From: Anaerolineae bacterium
Lineage (GTDB): Bacteria > Chloroflexota > Anaerolineae > Anaerolineales > Anaerolineaceae
Length of the DNA stretch: 64,000 bases
Reading direction: 5' to 3'
NCBI GenBank assembly: GCA_013178295.1
Contig: JABLWW010000005.1
Span: 124,001-188,000, forward strand
The translations under genes and the position numbers were made by a program. The notes below the pieces were generated by a model. That model was not told the origin of the DNA. It searched no databases and saw nothing but the letters and a program-made list of their open reading frames with translations. How positions within the stretch are numbered: position 1 is the stretch's first letter; every line of letters starts with the position of its first letter. Of the stretch, positions 8,152 through 16,522 are shown in pieces.

Positions 8152-9273
8152 ATGCAGAAGGTATCTTCTCAACCTTCCCCTGTCATCCATGAGCCAAAAG
8201 CGAGCCTTGCGTGGATTGGACAGCTTTTTCTGGTGGCTGTTGCTTTGCTGGCGCTTTATCTGGTGGTTAGCAATCTGATCAAAAACCCAATTCTTTTTAC
8301 CCAGTTTGTCGTCAGTGGTCTGCAGCTGGGTTTTGTTTATGCCATGATCGCGCTGGGTTATACAATGGTATACGGTATTGTCAAGCTGATCAATTTCGCG
8401 CATGGCGATGTCTTCATGGTAGGCGCTTTTGTCAGTTTTTATGCGGTTTCGCGTTTCAATTTGCACAAGTGGCCAGAGACGGCTTTTCCCGGAATTTCAG
8501 AAGGGTTGGCAGTTGTGATTGGGTCCATTACTGTGATGCTCCTTTCGATGATCGTTTGCGTTATGATGGCGGTTACGATTGAGCGGGTGGCGTACAAGCC
8601 GCTGCGTGATGCGCCCCGTATTGCTGCTCTGATTACGGCAATCGGCGTGTCCTTTTTCCTGGAGTTTTTTGGCGCGCTGAACTTTGTGTTTTCACCGCGC
8701 TTTATCCCTTATGATCGTCCATTTGAAGTAGTAGCCTGGTATATCAAAGATGGAATTCATCGGATTACAGAGGGTCAGGCGCCACCGGATAACAGCGTTA
8801 CGTTCTCGAATATTTTTATCATTATCGTTTTGGCGTCCATACTTGTTCAGTTTTTCTTGCAGTTTTTAGTGCGCAGCACCAAAATTGGCATTGCGATGCG
8901 GGCGACATCGTTTGATAAACCGGCTGCCCGCTTGATGGGGATTGAAGTTGACCGGGTGATCTCATTTACTTTTGCTGTGGGTGCGGCGTTCGCTGGACTG
9001 GGTGGTGTTTTGTATGCCATCGCTTATAGCTCCATTTACACCCAGTTGGGGATTTTGCCGGGCTTAAAGGCGTTTGTTGCCGCAGTTCTGGGTGGTATTG
9101 GGAGCATACCGGGGGCGTTCGTCGGCGCGCTGATTATGGGGCAGGCAGAAGCGCTGACAATGGGATACATTTCCACCCCCATGCGTGATGCGGTCGCATT
9201 TACCATTCTGATTATCGTACTCCTGGTTAGACCCACCGGTATCTTTGGTGAGCCAGAGAAAGAAAAAGCTTAG
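8152..9273 (+). CDS. livH: Branched-chain amino-acid ABC permease LivH-type
   Basis: 373 residues from the ATG at 8152, chosen because GGAGG stands 10 nt upstream. The frame is open further upstream through the hairpin region, which is not expected to be coded. It is a hydrophobic protein with many membrane segments and the LivH signature GYTMVYGIVKLINFAHGDV near the N-terminus. The EAA-like coupling segment is GIAMRATSFDKPAARLMGI. It forms the membrane channel with the LivM-type subunit. The loop at about residues 195-225 (YIKDGIHRITEGQAPPDN) is longer than in E. coli LivH (308 residues), as is the N-terminal extension. Confidence 0.88.
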   Translation: MQKVSSQPSPVIHEPKASLAWIGQLFLVAVALLALYLVVSNLIKNPILFTQFVVSGLQLGFVYAMIALGYTMVYGIVKLINFAHGDVFMVGAFVSFYAVSRFNLHKWPETAFPGISEGLAVVIGSITVMLLSMIVCVMMAVTIERVAYKPLRDAPRIAALITAIGVSFFLEFFGALNFVFSPRFIPYDRPFEVVAWYIKDGIHRITEGQAPPDNSVTFSNIFIIIVLASILVQFFLQFLVRSTKIGIAMRATSFDKPAARLMGIEVDRVISFTFAVGAAFAGLGGVLYAIAYSSIYTQLGILPGLKAFVAAVLGGIGSIPGAFVGALIMGQAEALTMGYISTPMRDAVAFTILIIVLLVRPTGIFGEPEKEKA

Positions 9274-9282
9274 GAGCTCACG

Positions 9283-10644
9283 ATGGAAATTGGATTTTTA
9301 CTTATCTCAATTATCAAGATCGTAGCTATCATCGCCTATCTTTATGGTTTGTTTTGGGCAATGGGGCATTCTTCGAAATGGGTGAAGATTGGCGGTGTGG
9401 TGTTGGGTTTTGCGATTATTCAGGCGGCTTTGTCGGTGCCTATAGGCGGCTCGACCATTCTCAATAACTTTGATAGCGGGTTGTTGTTTCAAGCCTGTAC
9501 AATGGCAATGGTGGCGTTGGGGCTTAATCTGATTTACGGCTTCAATGGACAGTTTAGCCTGGGACAATGGGGTTTTTATGGTATTGGAGCTTACACGGCT
9601 GCCGATATTACTTTTCGCTGGGTTAATGGAGATGCCAGCGGGCTGTTTGTCGTTGGCATTGGAGTGATTCTCGGTGGTATTGTTATCTGGCTGGTGGGAG
9701 GCTTTCTGCGCAAATACCGCAGGGTGCCTGTGCTCTCTTCATTCACCTTATATCTGGTAGGCAGTATTATTGCAGGTGCGGTGGCGTTGTTTATTGGTAA
9801 ATCTATTGCTCAGGGGCTTGTGGGTATGCTGGGGACGGCTGCATCGCCTGGCCCGCTCAATAGCCCGATCGCTATGCAAATAGTTTTCTTTCTTGCGATC
9901 GTCTTTGCAGGCATCTTTGCCGCTGAGATAAGTTTTCTCTTTGGTTTGCCAGTGCTTTCGCTCGGAAGTGATTATTTTGGCATTGCGACACTTGGGTTCA
10001 CAATTGTGGTGAATGTGTTGATGGTGAATTCTGATACTATCTTGCCCTTTCCTGAGATGAAGGGGGGGCGGGGTATGATTGGCATTCCCAAACTGACCAC
10101 ATGGTTTTGGGCTTTTCTATTTCTACTGGCGGTTATTGTCATCATGCGCAATATCATTCGCTCTTCGCACGGAAGGGCCATTTTATCCGTGCGCGAGGAT
10201 GAAACCGCAGCCAGAGCGATGGGAATTGACATTGCTTCCACCAAGCTTTTTGCTTTTGTGTTGGGCAGTCTGTTTGCTGGTCTTGGCGGGGCGGTGTATG
10301 CCCATTATATTGGCTTTTTGAGCCCTGGAACATTTACCTTCCTGGTGGGTTTTAACCCCATGATTATTGTGGTATTTGGGGGGCTGGGAAGCATGACGGG
10401 AACGGTGGCAGCCTCGTTTGGCTGGATTTTCTTCCTGGAAGGCTTGCTGCGAGTTTTGCTGAGCCAGATGGGCACCGAAGCTCCAACATGGCGCTTTGTG
10501 CTATACCCAATTGCGTTACTTTTGTTGATGCTATTACGTCCGCAAGGTCTCTTGGGCAATATTGAGTGGGGTTTCTTAAAGGTTGCTTTGGTTAAGCGCA
10601 CCGAGCTTGCCCAAGAGGCGTCCGAGACTGCAGCTAGCGGTTAG
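9283..10644 (+). CDS. livM: Branched-chain amino-acid ABC permease LivM-type
   Basis: 453 residues with about ten hydrophobic segments. The LivM signature GLNLIYGFNGQFSLGQWGFYGIGAY is split here as GLNLIYGFNGQFSLG followed by QWGFYGIGAY. The coupling segment SVREDETAARAMGIDIASTK contacts the ATPases. The gap to livH is 9 nt and an SD-like GGAG precedes the ATG. An additional membrane segment pair at about residues 145-185 makes it longer than a minimal LivM domain. The C-terminus ends in a charged cytoplasmic tail. Confidence 0.88.
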   Translation: MEIGFLLISIIKIVAIIAYLYGLFWAMGHSSKWVKIGGVVLGFAIIQAALSVPIGGSTILNNFDSGLLFQACTMAMVALGLNLIYGFNGQFSLGQWGFYGIGAYTAADITFRWVNGDASGLFVVGIGVILGGIVIWLVGGFLRKYRRVPVLSSFTLYLVGSIIAGAVALFIGKSIAQGLVGMLGTAASPGPLNSPIAMQIVFFLAIVFAGIFAAEISFLFGLPVLSLGSDYFGIATLGFTIVVNVLMVNSDTILPFPEMKGGRGMIGIPKLTTWFWAFLFLLAVIVIMRNIIRSSHGRAILSVREDETAARAMGIDIASTKLFAFVLGSLFAGLGGAVYAHYIGFLSPGTFTFLVGFNPMIIVVFGGLGSMTGTVAASFGWIFFLEGLLRVLLSQMGTEAPTWRFVLYPIALLLLMLLRPQGLLGNIEWGFLKVALVKRTELAQEASETAASG

Positions 10645-10658
10645 TATGGGAGGGATCG

Positions 10659-11465
10659 ATGTCAACATCTGAGGTCAAAAAGAATTCTTCTCCGGTCTTG
10701 CGTATCGAAGGATTGAATAAGTACTTTGGAGGTCTGCGGGCGGTTAATGATTTTAGCCTGGAGATACCAGAGGGAAGAATCTATGGATTGATTGGGCCAA
10801 ACGGCGCAGGCAAAACTACAGTTTTTAATATGGTGACCGGGCTTTACCATCCCAGCTCGGGCGAGATTGATTTTATGGGGGAGAATATCGTGGGTTTGGA
10901 ACCCCATGAAATCACTCGCATGGGAATAGGTCGCACGTTTCAGAACATTCGGATTTTCCCAAATCTGTCTGTTTTGGACAATGTTTGTATTGCCTATCAT
11001 CCCCACGCTGGTTATGGCGTTTTTGATGCAGTGTTCCGCAATCCAAAGTTTGGTGAAAAAGAAAAAGAACTCACTGAACGCGCACTAGATTTTTTGAGCA
11101 TTTTCAAGTTGGATTCAATATGTAATGAAACTGCAAAAAATTTGCCTTACGGCGAGCAGCGACGGTTGGAAATTGCTCGCGCTTTGGCGACGAACCCGAA
11201 ACTGCTTTTGCTGGATGAGCCGGCGGCGGGTATGAATCCCGGCGAGATTGTCAGATTGATGGAATATATTCACTTTATTCGCGAGCGTTTTGATCTCACC
11301 ATTTTGTTGATTGAACATCAAATGCGGGTGGTGATGGGAATATGTGAGTGGATAACTGTAATGGATTTTGGGGAGGTGATTGCCCGCGGCACGCCAAAAG
11401 ACATTCAAACTAACCCAAGAGTCATCGAAGCCTATTTGGGTAAGGAGGCAAGCCATGTTGCTTGA
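10659..11465 (+). CDS. livG: Branched-chain amino-acid ABC ATPase LivG-type
   Basis: 268 residues with the full ABC set: Walker A GPNGAGKTT, Q-loop (FQNIRIF), signature variant LPYGEQRRLEIARAL, Walker B LLLLDEPAAGM and switch His in LIEHQMR. The LPYGEQ form of the signature and the AGMNP after Walker B are typical of LivG. It hydrolyses ATP on the inner face of the membrane as a heterodimer with LivF. SD GGGAGG lies upstream. Its 3' end overlaps the livF start by 11 nt. Confidence 0.92.
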   Translation: MSTSEVKKNSSPVLRIEGLNKYFGGLRAVNDFSLEIPEGRIYGLIGPNGAGKTTVFNMVTGLYHPSSGEIDFMGENIVGLEPHEITRMGIGRTFQNIRIFPNLSVLDNVCIAYHPHAGYGVFDAVFRNPKFGEKEKELTERALDFLSIFKLDSICNETAKNLPYGEQRRLEIARALATNPKLLLLDEPAAGMNPGEIVRLMEYIHFIRERFDLTILLIEHQMRVVMGICEWITVMDFGEVIARGTPKDIQTNPRVIEAYLGKEASHVA

Positions 11466-12162
11466 AGTCAATAACCTCGATGTGTTCTATGGTGCTATTC
11501 ATGCCCTTCAAGGCATTTCATTTAACATTCAGAAGGGGGAGATCGTTACCCTGATCGGCGCCAATGGAGCAGGAAAATCCACGACGCTGCGGACAATCTC
11601 TGGTCTGATACGCCCCAGAAATGGTTCCATTATATATAAAGGACAGGATATTACCACTGTTGCGGCAGAGCAAATTGTACGTATGGGCATCAGCCATGTT
11701 CCGGAGGGGCGCAAAATATTTGCCCCTCTGACAGTGAAGGAAAATCTTCGGATGGGCGCTTATACCCGAAATGATCCGGAAGAGATAAAGGCTTCCATGG
11801 AACGGGTTTACACCAGTTTTCCTCGATTGCGGGAGCGCGAGAACCAGCTGGGAGGAACGCTTTCGGGTGGTGAACAACAAATGTTGGCAACAGGGCGGGG
11901 GTTGATGAGCCGCCCTGAGTTGTTGCTTCTGGATGAGCCTTCTATGGGATTAAGCCCGATTCTGGTGCAGGAGATATTTAATATCATCAAGGAGATCAAT
12001 TCACAGGGCACCAGCATTCTGTTGGTTGAGCAAAATGCCCAAATGGCGTTGTCCATTGCACACCGGGCGTATGTCCTGGAAACTGGGCGCATAGCCCTGG
12101 AAGGTGACGCTCGGGAAGTTTCCAATAACCCGCAGGTCAAAGCTGTTTATCTGGGGATATAG
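11455..12162 (+). CDS. livF: Branched-chain amino-acid ABC ATPase LivF-type
   Basis: 235 residues from the ATG at 11455, which has AAGGAGG 6 nt upstream inside the end of livG. This is the usual LivF length. Walker A GANGAGKST, LivF-typical VPEGRKIF, signature LSGGEQQMLATGR, Walker B LLLLDEPSMGLSP and the switch His replaced by Gln (LVEQNAQ), as is normal for LivF. It is the second ATPase of the importer. Translational coupling to livG is likely from the overlap. Confidence 0.92.
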   Translation: MLLEVNNLDVFYGAIHALQGISFNIQKGEIVTLIGANGAGKSTTLRTISGLIRPRNGSIIYKGQDITTVAAEQIVRMGISHVPEGRKIFAPLTVKENLRMGAYTRNDPEEIKASMERVYTSFPRLRERENQLGGTLSGGEQQMLATGRGLMSRPELLLLDEPSMGLSPILVQEIFNIIKEINSQGTSILLVEQNAQMALSIAHRAYVLETGRIALEGDAREVSNNPQVKAVYLGI

Positions 12163-12186
12163 CGGTGCGGTGAGTAAGGAGCAAAG

Positions 12187-12576
12187 ATGAGAAATATTGC
12201 AAACCGAAATGTGGTTATGGCCTTGTTGTTTTTGCAGGTGATTCCAATATTGTTGTTTCCGGCTTCAGTTTACTCTCTTCAGAGCCAGGAATGGTGGCTG
12301 CCAGCGTTTTTGACACTGTTTGCTTTGATCTCTGCAGTTTCATTGGCGCGGCGAAATCAACAGCCCTGGCCGTGGTATTTGGCGGGGTTTGCCCAAGGCT
12401 TTAACATCATCAGCAGGTTAATGATGCTGTTTCCACATGCAACGCGTATTGATAACAATGTGGAGGTCTTTAACACAGCCTATGTGGTATTAAGTGTCAT
12501 CGCTATTTTGATGTCTTTCTTTATGCTCTCTTATATGGAGCGCCCAGACGTAAGAATGGCTGTCTTAAAAGATTAA
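12187..12576 (+). CDS. Small four-helix membrane protein of the liv operon
   Basis: 129 residues, not recognised. Four hydrophobic stretches (about 10-30, 38-55, 64-85, 97-118) alternate with short charged loops such as ARRNQQPWPW and PHATRIDNN. SD AAGGAG stands 6 nt before the ATG. It lies 24 nt after livF and before the operon terminator, so it is cotranscribed with the transporter. It could be an accessory membrane subunit or unrelated. Confidence 0.7.
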   Translation: MRNIANRNVVMALLFLQVIPILLFPASVYSLQSQEWWLPAFLTLFALISAVSLARRNQQPWPWYLAGFAQGFNIISRLMMLFPHATRIDNNVEVFNTAYVVLSVIAILMSFFMLSYMERPDVRMAVLKD

Positions 12577-12627
12577 GCTCCCATTAGAGTCGTGTTGCAT
12601 GTCAATTGCAGTGGATTAAATGATTTT

Positions 12628-12661
12628 CGAGGCTTTAACCCGGCAACAGGCTAAAGCCTCG
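12628..12661 (+). terminator. Terminator of the liv operon
   Basis: A perfect 10-bp stem CGAGGCTTTA / TAAAGCCTCG with a 14-nt loop is followed by ATTTGTT. The T tract is short, so it may rely on the stem strength or act in both directions. Confidence 0.65.
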
Positions 12662-12900
12662 ATTTGTTAAAACAAACCCCCCGCCATGCCGTGTGTTGCG
12701 TAGTTTTGAACCTGCTTTCGCAGATTGGGCACTTTTCTACCAGCTTCGCCTTGGCTTTGCTGCCTATCGCGTTGCTGCGTCAGATGCAGTTGCCCTTTTT
12801 TCAAGTGTTGGTACAAAACCGGGTGTGCAACATCACGCACACAGCAGGGTTAATCTTCTTATACCATAATTGCCGAGTCTGGTCAATAATTTAACTTGAT
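12662..12900. other. Gene-free gap with small hairpins, possible relic
   Basis: The stretch between the liv terminator and thpR has no supported gene. It contains several small perfect stems: CTGC-tttc-GCAG near 12712, CTGC/GCAG near 12775-12790, and GTGTGC/GCACAC near 12822-12842. On the minus strand a frame reads KCPICESRFKTTQHTAWRGV, like half a zinc ribbon, but it has no start and is interrupted upstream. A decayed small gene or a structured RNA are both possible. Confidence 0.3.
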
Positions 12901-13479
12901 ATGATGGCTACCCTGCGTGCATTTATTGCAATTGACTTGAGTGAAGAAGTAAAGGCTGAAATTGGCATGGTGCTTCGAAAATTGCAGGCTGTCTCGCCTG
13001 TGCCTGTGAAGTGGGTATCTCCTGATAATATTCATCTGACGTTGAAATTTTTGGGAGATATCCAGCCAGCCCAAGTAGAGAGGGTTGGGCAATTCCTGCG
13101 AACAGAAATTTGCCAATTTTCTTCTTTTTCGCTTACACTAACAGGGTTGGGCGCTTTTCCGAACATGAACCGCCCTCGGGTGATATGGATTGGAATTGGA
13201 GATCAGCCTCTTTTACTTTCTTTGCAGGCTGTTATTGAAAAAGGACTGGAAAGGCTGGGCTTTCCGGCTGAGCAGCGTAGCTTTAAGCCGCATTTGACGC
13301 TGGGTAGGGTCAAAGATAGTGCGACAGTGGGCGATCTAAAGGCGATTGCTAAGCGACTCTCGGAAATCGAACCGCGATTTCTTGCCAGCCAGCAAGTTCG
13401 TTTTGTTTGTCTGTACCGCTCAATTCTGCAGCCTGCTGGACCAATTTATGAACAACTTTTTCGTGTTTTGTTGAAATAA
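12901..13479 (+). CDS. thpR: RNA 2',3'-cyclic phosphodiesterase (2H family)
   Basis: 192 residues, the normal ThpR/LigT length. Both HxTx motifs of the 2H phosphoesterase fold are present: HLTLKFLGD near residue 44 and HLTLGRVK near 132. RAFIAIDL at the N-terminus is typical. The enzyme opens 2',3'-cyclic phosphate ends of RNA in the cytoplasm. Two ATGs (12901 and 12904) are possible and no SD is visible before either. It is followed by rsfS in the same direction. Confidence 0.88.
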   Translation: MMATLRAFIAIDLSEEVKAEIGMVLRKLQAVSPVPVKWVSPDNIHLTLKFLGDIQPAQVERVGQFLRTEICQFSSFSLTLTGLGAFPNMNRPRVIWIGIGDQPLLLSLQAVIEKGLERLGFPAEQRSFKPHLTLGRVKDSATVGDLKAIAKRLSEIEPRFLASQQVRFVCLYRSILQPAGPIYEQLFRVLLK

Positions 13480-13511
13480 CAGGATAGATATCTTTCTTAA
13501 GAGGAGGAACT

Positions 13512-13856
13512 CTGGATACTTTAATACTTGCGCGATATATTGTAGATACATTGGAAGAAAAAAAGGGGGAAGACATTCTTCTGCTTGACATTCGAGAGAT
13601 TGCCGATTTTGCTGATTACTTTATCCTGTGTTCGGGGAGTAGCGAACGAACTCTGGAAAGTCTTTCTGAAAGTGTGGCTGAGGCAGTAGAGAGCCAGTAC
13701 AAACGAAAGGCAATTGCTCAGGGCAGCGCTGCCAGCGGTTGGACAGTCATAGACCTTGGCGATATTGTGGTGCACCTGTTTACCCCCGACCAGAGGGCTT
13801 ATTATCAGTTAGAGCAACTTTGGTCAAAGGGCAAGGTTTTGCTTCATTTGCAGTAA
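13512..13856 (+). CDS. rsfS: Ribosomal silencing factor RsfS, probable CTG start
   Basis: 114 residues if read from the CTG at 13512. The usual RsfS N-terminus (LDTLxLAxxIVDxLEEKKGEDILLLD) is present only if translation starts there, and GAGGAGG stands 4 nt upstream. The only later candidate, TTG 13551, lacks an SD and removes the first conserved helix. No ATG or GTG exists in frame before the stop at 13485. Conserved core: DFADYFILCSGSSERTL and DLGDIVVHLFTPDQRAYYQLEQLW. The protein binds L14 and blocks subunit joining in slow growth. Confidence 0.9.
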   Translation: MDTLILARYIVDTLEEKKGEDILLLDIREIADFADYFILCSGSSERTLESLSESVAEAVESQYKRKAIAQGSAASGWTVIDLGDIVVHLFTPDQRAYYQLEQLWSKGKVLLHLQ

Positions 13857-13945
13857 AGTTGGCGTTGTATTGTGCCTGTGTAAAAAACCTGTACCCTTTT
13901 TGCTATGGCACAGGCTGTTACTCACGTACTAGATATTTATACGGG

Positions 13946-14401
13946 TTAGATGCTGGCTAAGACCTCTTTGCTGTGTTCGGCTGGTTTTACTTCTTCAAAA
14001 ACCTTTTTGATCATACCCTGAGCGTCAATCAGGTACGTTGTTCGGAAAACGCCATCATATTCTCGCCCCATGAATTTCTTGCGGCCCCATACGCCGTATA
14101 GCTCGCAAACCTTATGATCTTCGTCGGCTAGCAAACTAAACGGGAGATGATATTTTTCCTTAAACTTGGCGTGTGACTTAGGACTGTCGGGGCTGACGCC
14201 CAATATGACAACCCCTGCCTGCTCGTAGGCGCTATAGTCATCGCGAAAGTTACAGGCTTCTGTTGTACAGCCCGGGGTGTCATCCTTAGGGTAAAAGTAG
14301 AGCAGAACGACCCGGCCGCGATAATCTGAAAGATGGTGAACGACACCTTTTTCATCTGGCAGTGAAAATTCTGGCGCAGGTGAATTCTCTTTTAATGGCA
14401 T
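13946..14401 (-). CDS. bcp: Thiol peroxidase of the Bcp/PrxQ type
   Basis: 151 residues. The peroxidatic Cys lies in YPKDDTPGCTTEACNFRD, with the resolving-type Cys five residues after the first, as in atypical two-Cys PrxQ. It reduces hydroperoxides with thioredoxin. SD AAGGAG lies upstream and the region before it is very AT-rich (14410-14445). It is convergent to rsfS. The intergenic 89 nt contain only a weak hairpin. Confidence 0.93.
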   Translation of the reverse strand: MPLKENSPAPEFSLPDEKGVVHHLSDYRGRVVLLYFYPKDDTPGCTTEACNFRDDYSAYEQAGVVILGVSPDSPKSHAKFKEKYHLPFSLLADEDHKVCELYGVWGRKKFMGREYDGVFRTTYLIDAQGMIKKVFEEVKPAEHSKEVLASI

Positions 14402-14538
14402 GGCAAACTCCTTTTATTTATATAATTATTAATAATATTATACATAAAGATGGGCAGTGAGTCTATCCCGATCTGTACAATGATTGTAGAGTGTATAAGG
14501 TTGTAGAGAGGCTTCTTTGGCTAGGCGACTGTGGGGGA

Positions 14539-16509
14539 TCATTCCTGTAGAAGGATGGTTCCCATTTGGCTGGCATCATATCCTGGCAGACTGTTAACTT
14601 TTTGCCGAAAGGTTTCGCTTCTCATCAGATCAAAGATGGGAGACAGAAGAGGTGATTCCAAATGATAGCGCGGAATGACAAAATCGTAGCGTTCGGCGAA
14701 TAGCGGGATAAAATCTAGCCCCAATGCTTTTGCTGCTGCTGTTATGCCAAGACCACAATCTGCCCGCCCTGAGACGACAGCTGCAGCTACTCCCAAATGG
14801 GTGTACTCTTCCAGTTCATATCCCCTTATTTCGTTGGGTTTAATTCCTAGATTTTGCAGGTGATAATCCAGCAGAACGCGTGTCCCGGAACCTTTCTGGC
14901 GGTTGATAAATTGAACATCTGCGCGTGCTAGGTCTTGTAGTGATGTGATCTTCTTAGGGTTGCCAGATAAGACTAAAAGTCCTTGTTGGCGATGCACCCA
15001 AACGACGAGCGAAATGGGCACCTCGGGTAAATATTGACGGATGTAGCTGATGTTGTATTCCCCGCTTTGGGGGTCTAGAAGATGTGAGCCTGCGAGGTGT
15101 GCCTCCTGACGTTTGAGCGCGATTAGCCCGCCCAGGCTGCCCACGTTGGATGATACCAACCGGCGGCGGAGAGCGTATAATTCTTGCGCCAACAGATCAA
15201 GAGACATATCATGCGATCCAATGGCGAAGATGGTTCTCTCCAGCTCGCTGGTGGGACGGTATAAGCGCACATTGACAACTGATCCGGCGTCCAGCCCCTG
15301 AATACCTGGCTCCAAGATAGCGATCCCATCTGCTCGTACCAGGGATGTGATCACTCCAGCGCCGCGTGATATGGGCGCTGCCAGCATTTTATCGCCCACT
15401 TTTCCTACCACAACACGGACAAAGTCTGTATCGCCTGGTGGAGAGGTTAATTTGCGTGTCAGGGTAGCTGTGATTTCTGGAGGCGAGACAGGTATTCTTC
15501 CTAACCAGCGCGCTAGCAGCGGTTCAACGAAAATTTCGCCAGTGAGGGCAGCCGACACCGGATAGCCGGGCACGCCAATCACTGGCACTGAGTTGGTGGC
15601 GTGATTTACCGAGCGGCGGATCATGCCCAGTATCACCGGGTGACCAGGGCGAACGGCAACACCATGCACCAGGAGCTTGCCCAGCGAGTCGACTACTCTT
15701 GCTGAAAAATCCTCCGACCCTGCCGAAGAACCCGCGTTCAGGAGTACCAGGTCGTTTTCATTGGCTGCCAGTTGAACTTGTTGACAGATGTCGTCGAAAT
15801 CATCGCGCACAATGGGATAGCGGTGCGGTAAGCCACCCCAGGATTGTACCTGCGCTGCCAGGACGATAGAGTTGTACTCGATAATATCCCCTGCTTGAAC
15901 TTCCTTGCCAATTTCTACAAGCTCGTTCCCGGTGGGAATAATACCAACTCTGGGTTTGCGGGAAACCAGGAGGCGGCTTTGACCACATGCAGCTAATGCA
16001 CCCAAATCCACTGGGCGGAGCACTTGCCCGGCAGGGAGAACAAGCTGCGTGGCGATAATGTCTTCACCCATTGGGCGGACGTGAGTCCAGGGGGGCAGCG
16101 CGCTACGCAGACGGATGGCAAAGGGCTGGCGAGCATTTTTAGCAATGCTACCATTTTCTTCGAGCGGTTCAGTTTGTTCAATGGGCACAACTGCGTTTGC
16201 CCAGTTGGGCATGGGGTCGCCGGTATCTACATAAACGGTTTGAGTTTGTAACTTAAGCGTTATGGGGGTGCTCGGAGATGCCCCATAAGTGTCTTCAGCG
16301 CGCACTGCAAAGCCATCCATCGCGGCGGCATGGTAGTGTGGGGAGGATAAACGTGCCCATACCGTTTCTGCGAGCACTCTGCCCAGGGCATGCTCGTCAA
16401 GCGGAATCTCTTCGCTCCCTAAAATTCCTCCCAGCCCTGCAGCTTGAAGGTTTTCCAGGAAAATGCTTTGCGCCTGGTCTAAGGGAATGTCATGTAAGTA
16501 TACAGACAT
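14539..16509 (-). CDS. MoeA domain fused to a periplasmic-binding-type ligand domain
   Basis: 656 residues. Residues 1 to about 410 are a complete MoeA-like molybdopterin molybdenumtransferase (AAAMDGFAVRAEDT, GDIIEYNS, LLNAGSSAGSEDFS, GVPGYPVSAAL). From about 430 a PBP-like (ModA/TupA-type) domain follows: LLVLSGNPKKITSLQDLA, NRQKGSGTRVLLDYHL, VVSGRADCGLGI. MoeA inserts molybdate or tungstate into adenylylated molybdopterin in the cytoplasm. The fused domain, which has no signal peptide, probably binds the oxyanion or a regulatory ligand. Last gene of the leftward operon, 13 nt after the degenerate deacetylase gene. Confidence 0.88.
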   Translation of the reverse strand: MSVYLHDIPLDQAQSIFLENLQAAGLGGILGSEEIPLDEHALGRVLAETVWARLSSPHYHAAAMDGFAVRAEDTYGASPSTPITLKLQTQTVYVDTGDPMPNWANAVVPIEQTEPLEENGSIAKNARQPFAIRLRSALPPWTHVRPMGEDIIATQLVLPAGQVLRPVDLGALAACGQSRLLVSRKPRVGIIPTGNELVEIGKEVQAGDIIEYNSIVLAAQVQSWGGLPHRYPIVRDDFDDICQQVQLAANENDLVLLNAGSSAGSEDFSARVVDSLGKLLVHGVAVRPGHPVILGMIRRSVNHATNSVPVIGVPGYPVSAALTGEIFVEPLLARWLGRIPVSPPEITATLTRKLTSPPGDTDFVRVVVGKVGDKMLAAPISRGAGVITSLVRADGIAILEPGIQGLDAGSVVNVRLYRPTSELERTIFAIGSHDMSLDLLAQELYALRRRLVSSNVGSLGGLIALKRQEAHLAGSHLLDPQSGEYNISYIRQYLPEVPISLVVWVHRQQGLLVLSGNPKKITSLQDLARADVQFINRQKGSGTRVLLDYHLQNLGIKPNEIRGYELEEYTHLGVAAAVVSGRADCGLGITAAAKALGLDFIPLFAERYDFVIPRYHLESPLLSPIFDLMRSETFRQKVNSLPGYDASQMGTILLQE

Positions 16510-16522
16510 GGTTTGAGCGTCT

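Noticed and set aside
12664-12894. Plus-strand frame of 76 codons in the gap before thpR
   Set aside because: Starts with TTG without SD, covers the hairpins and resembles no protein.
13872-13918. GCCTGTG/CACAGGC stem between rsfS and bcp as terminator
   Set aside because: The loop is about 30 nt long and the T run lies inside the structure. Only a weak shorter stem on the minus strand would fit.
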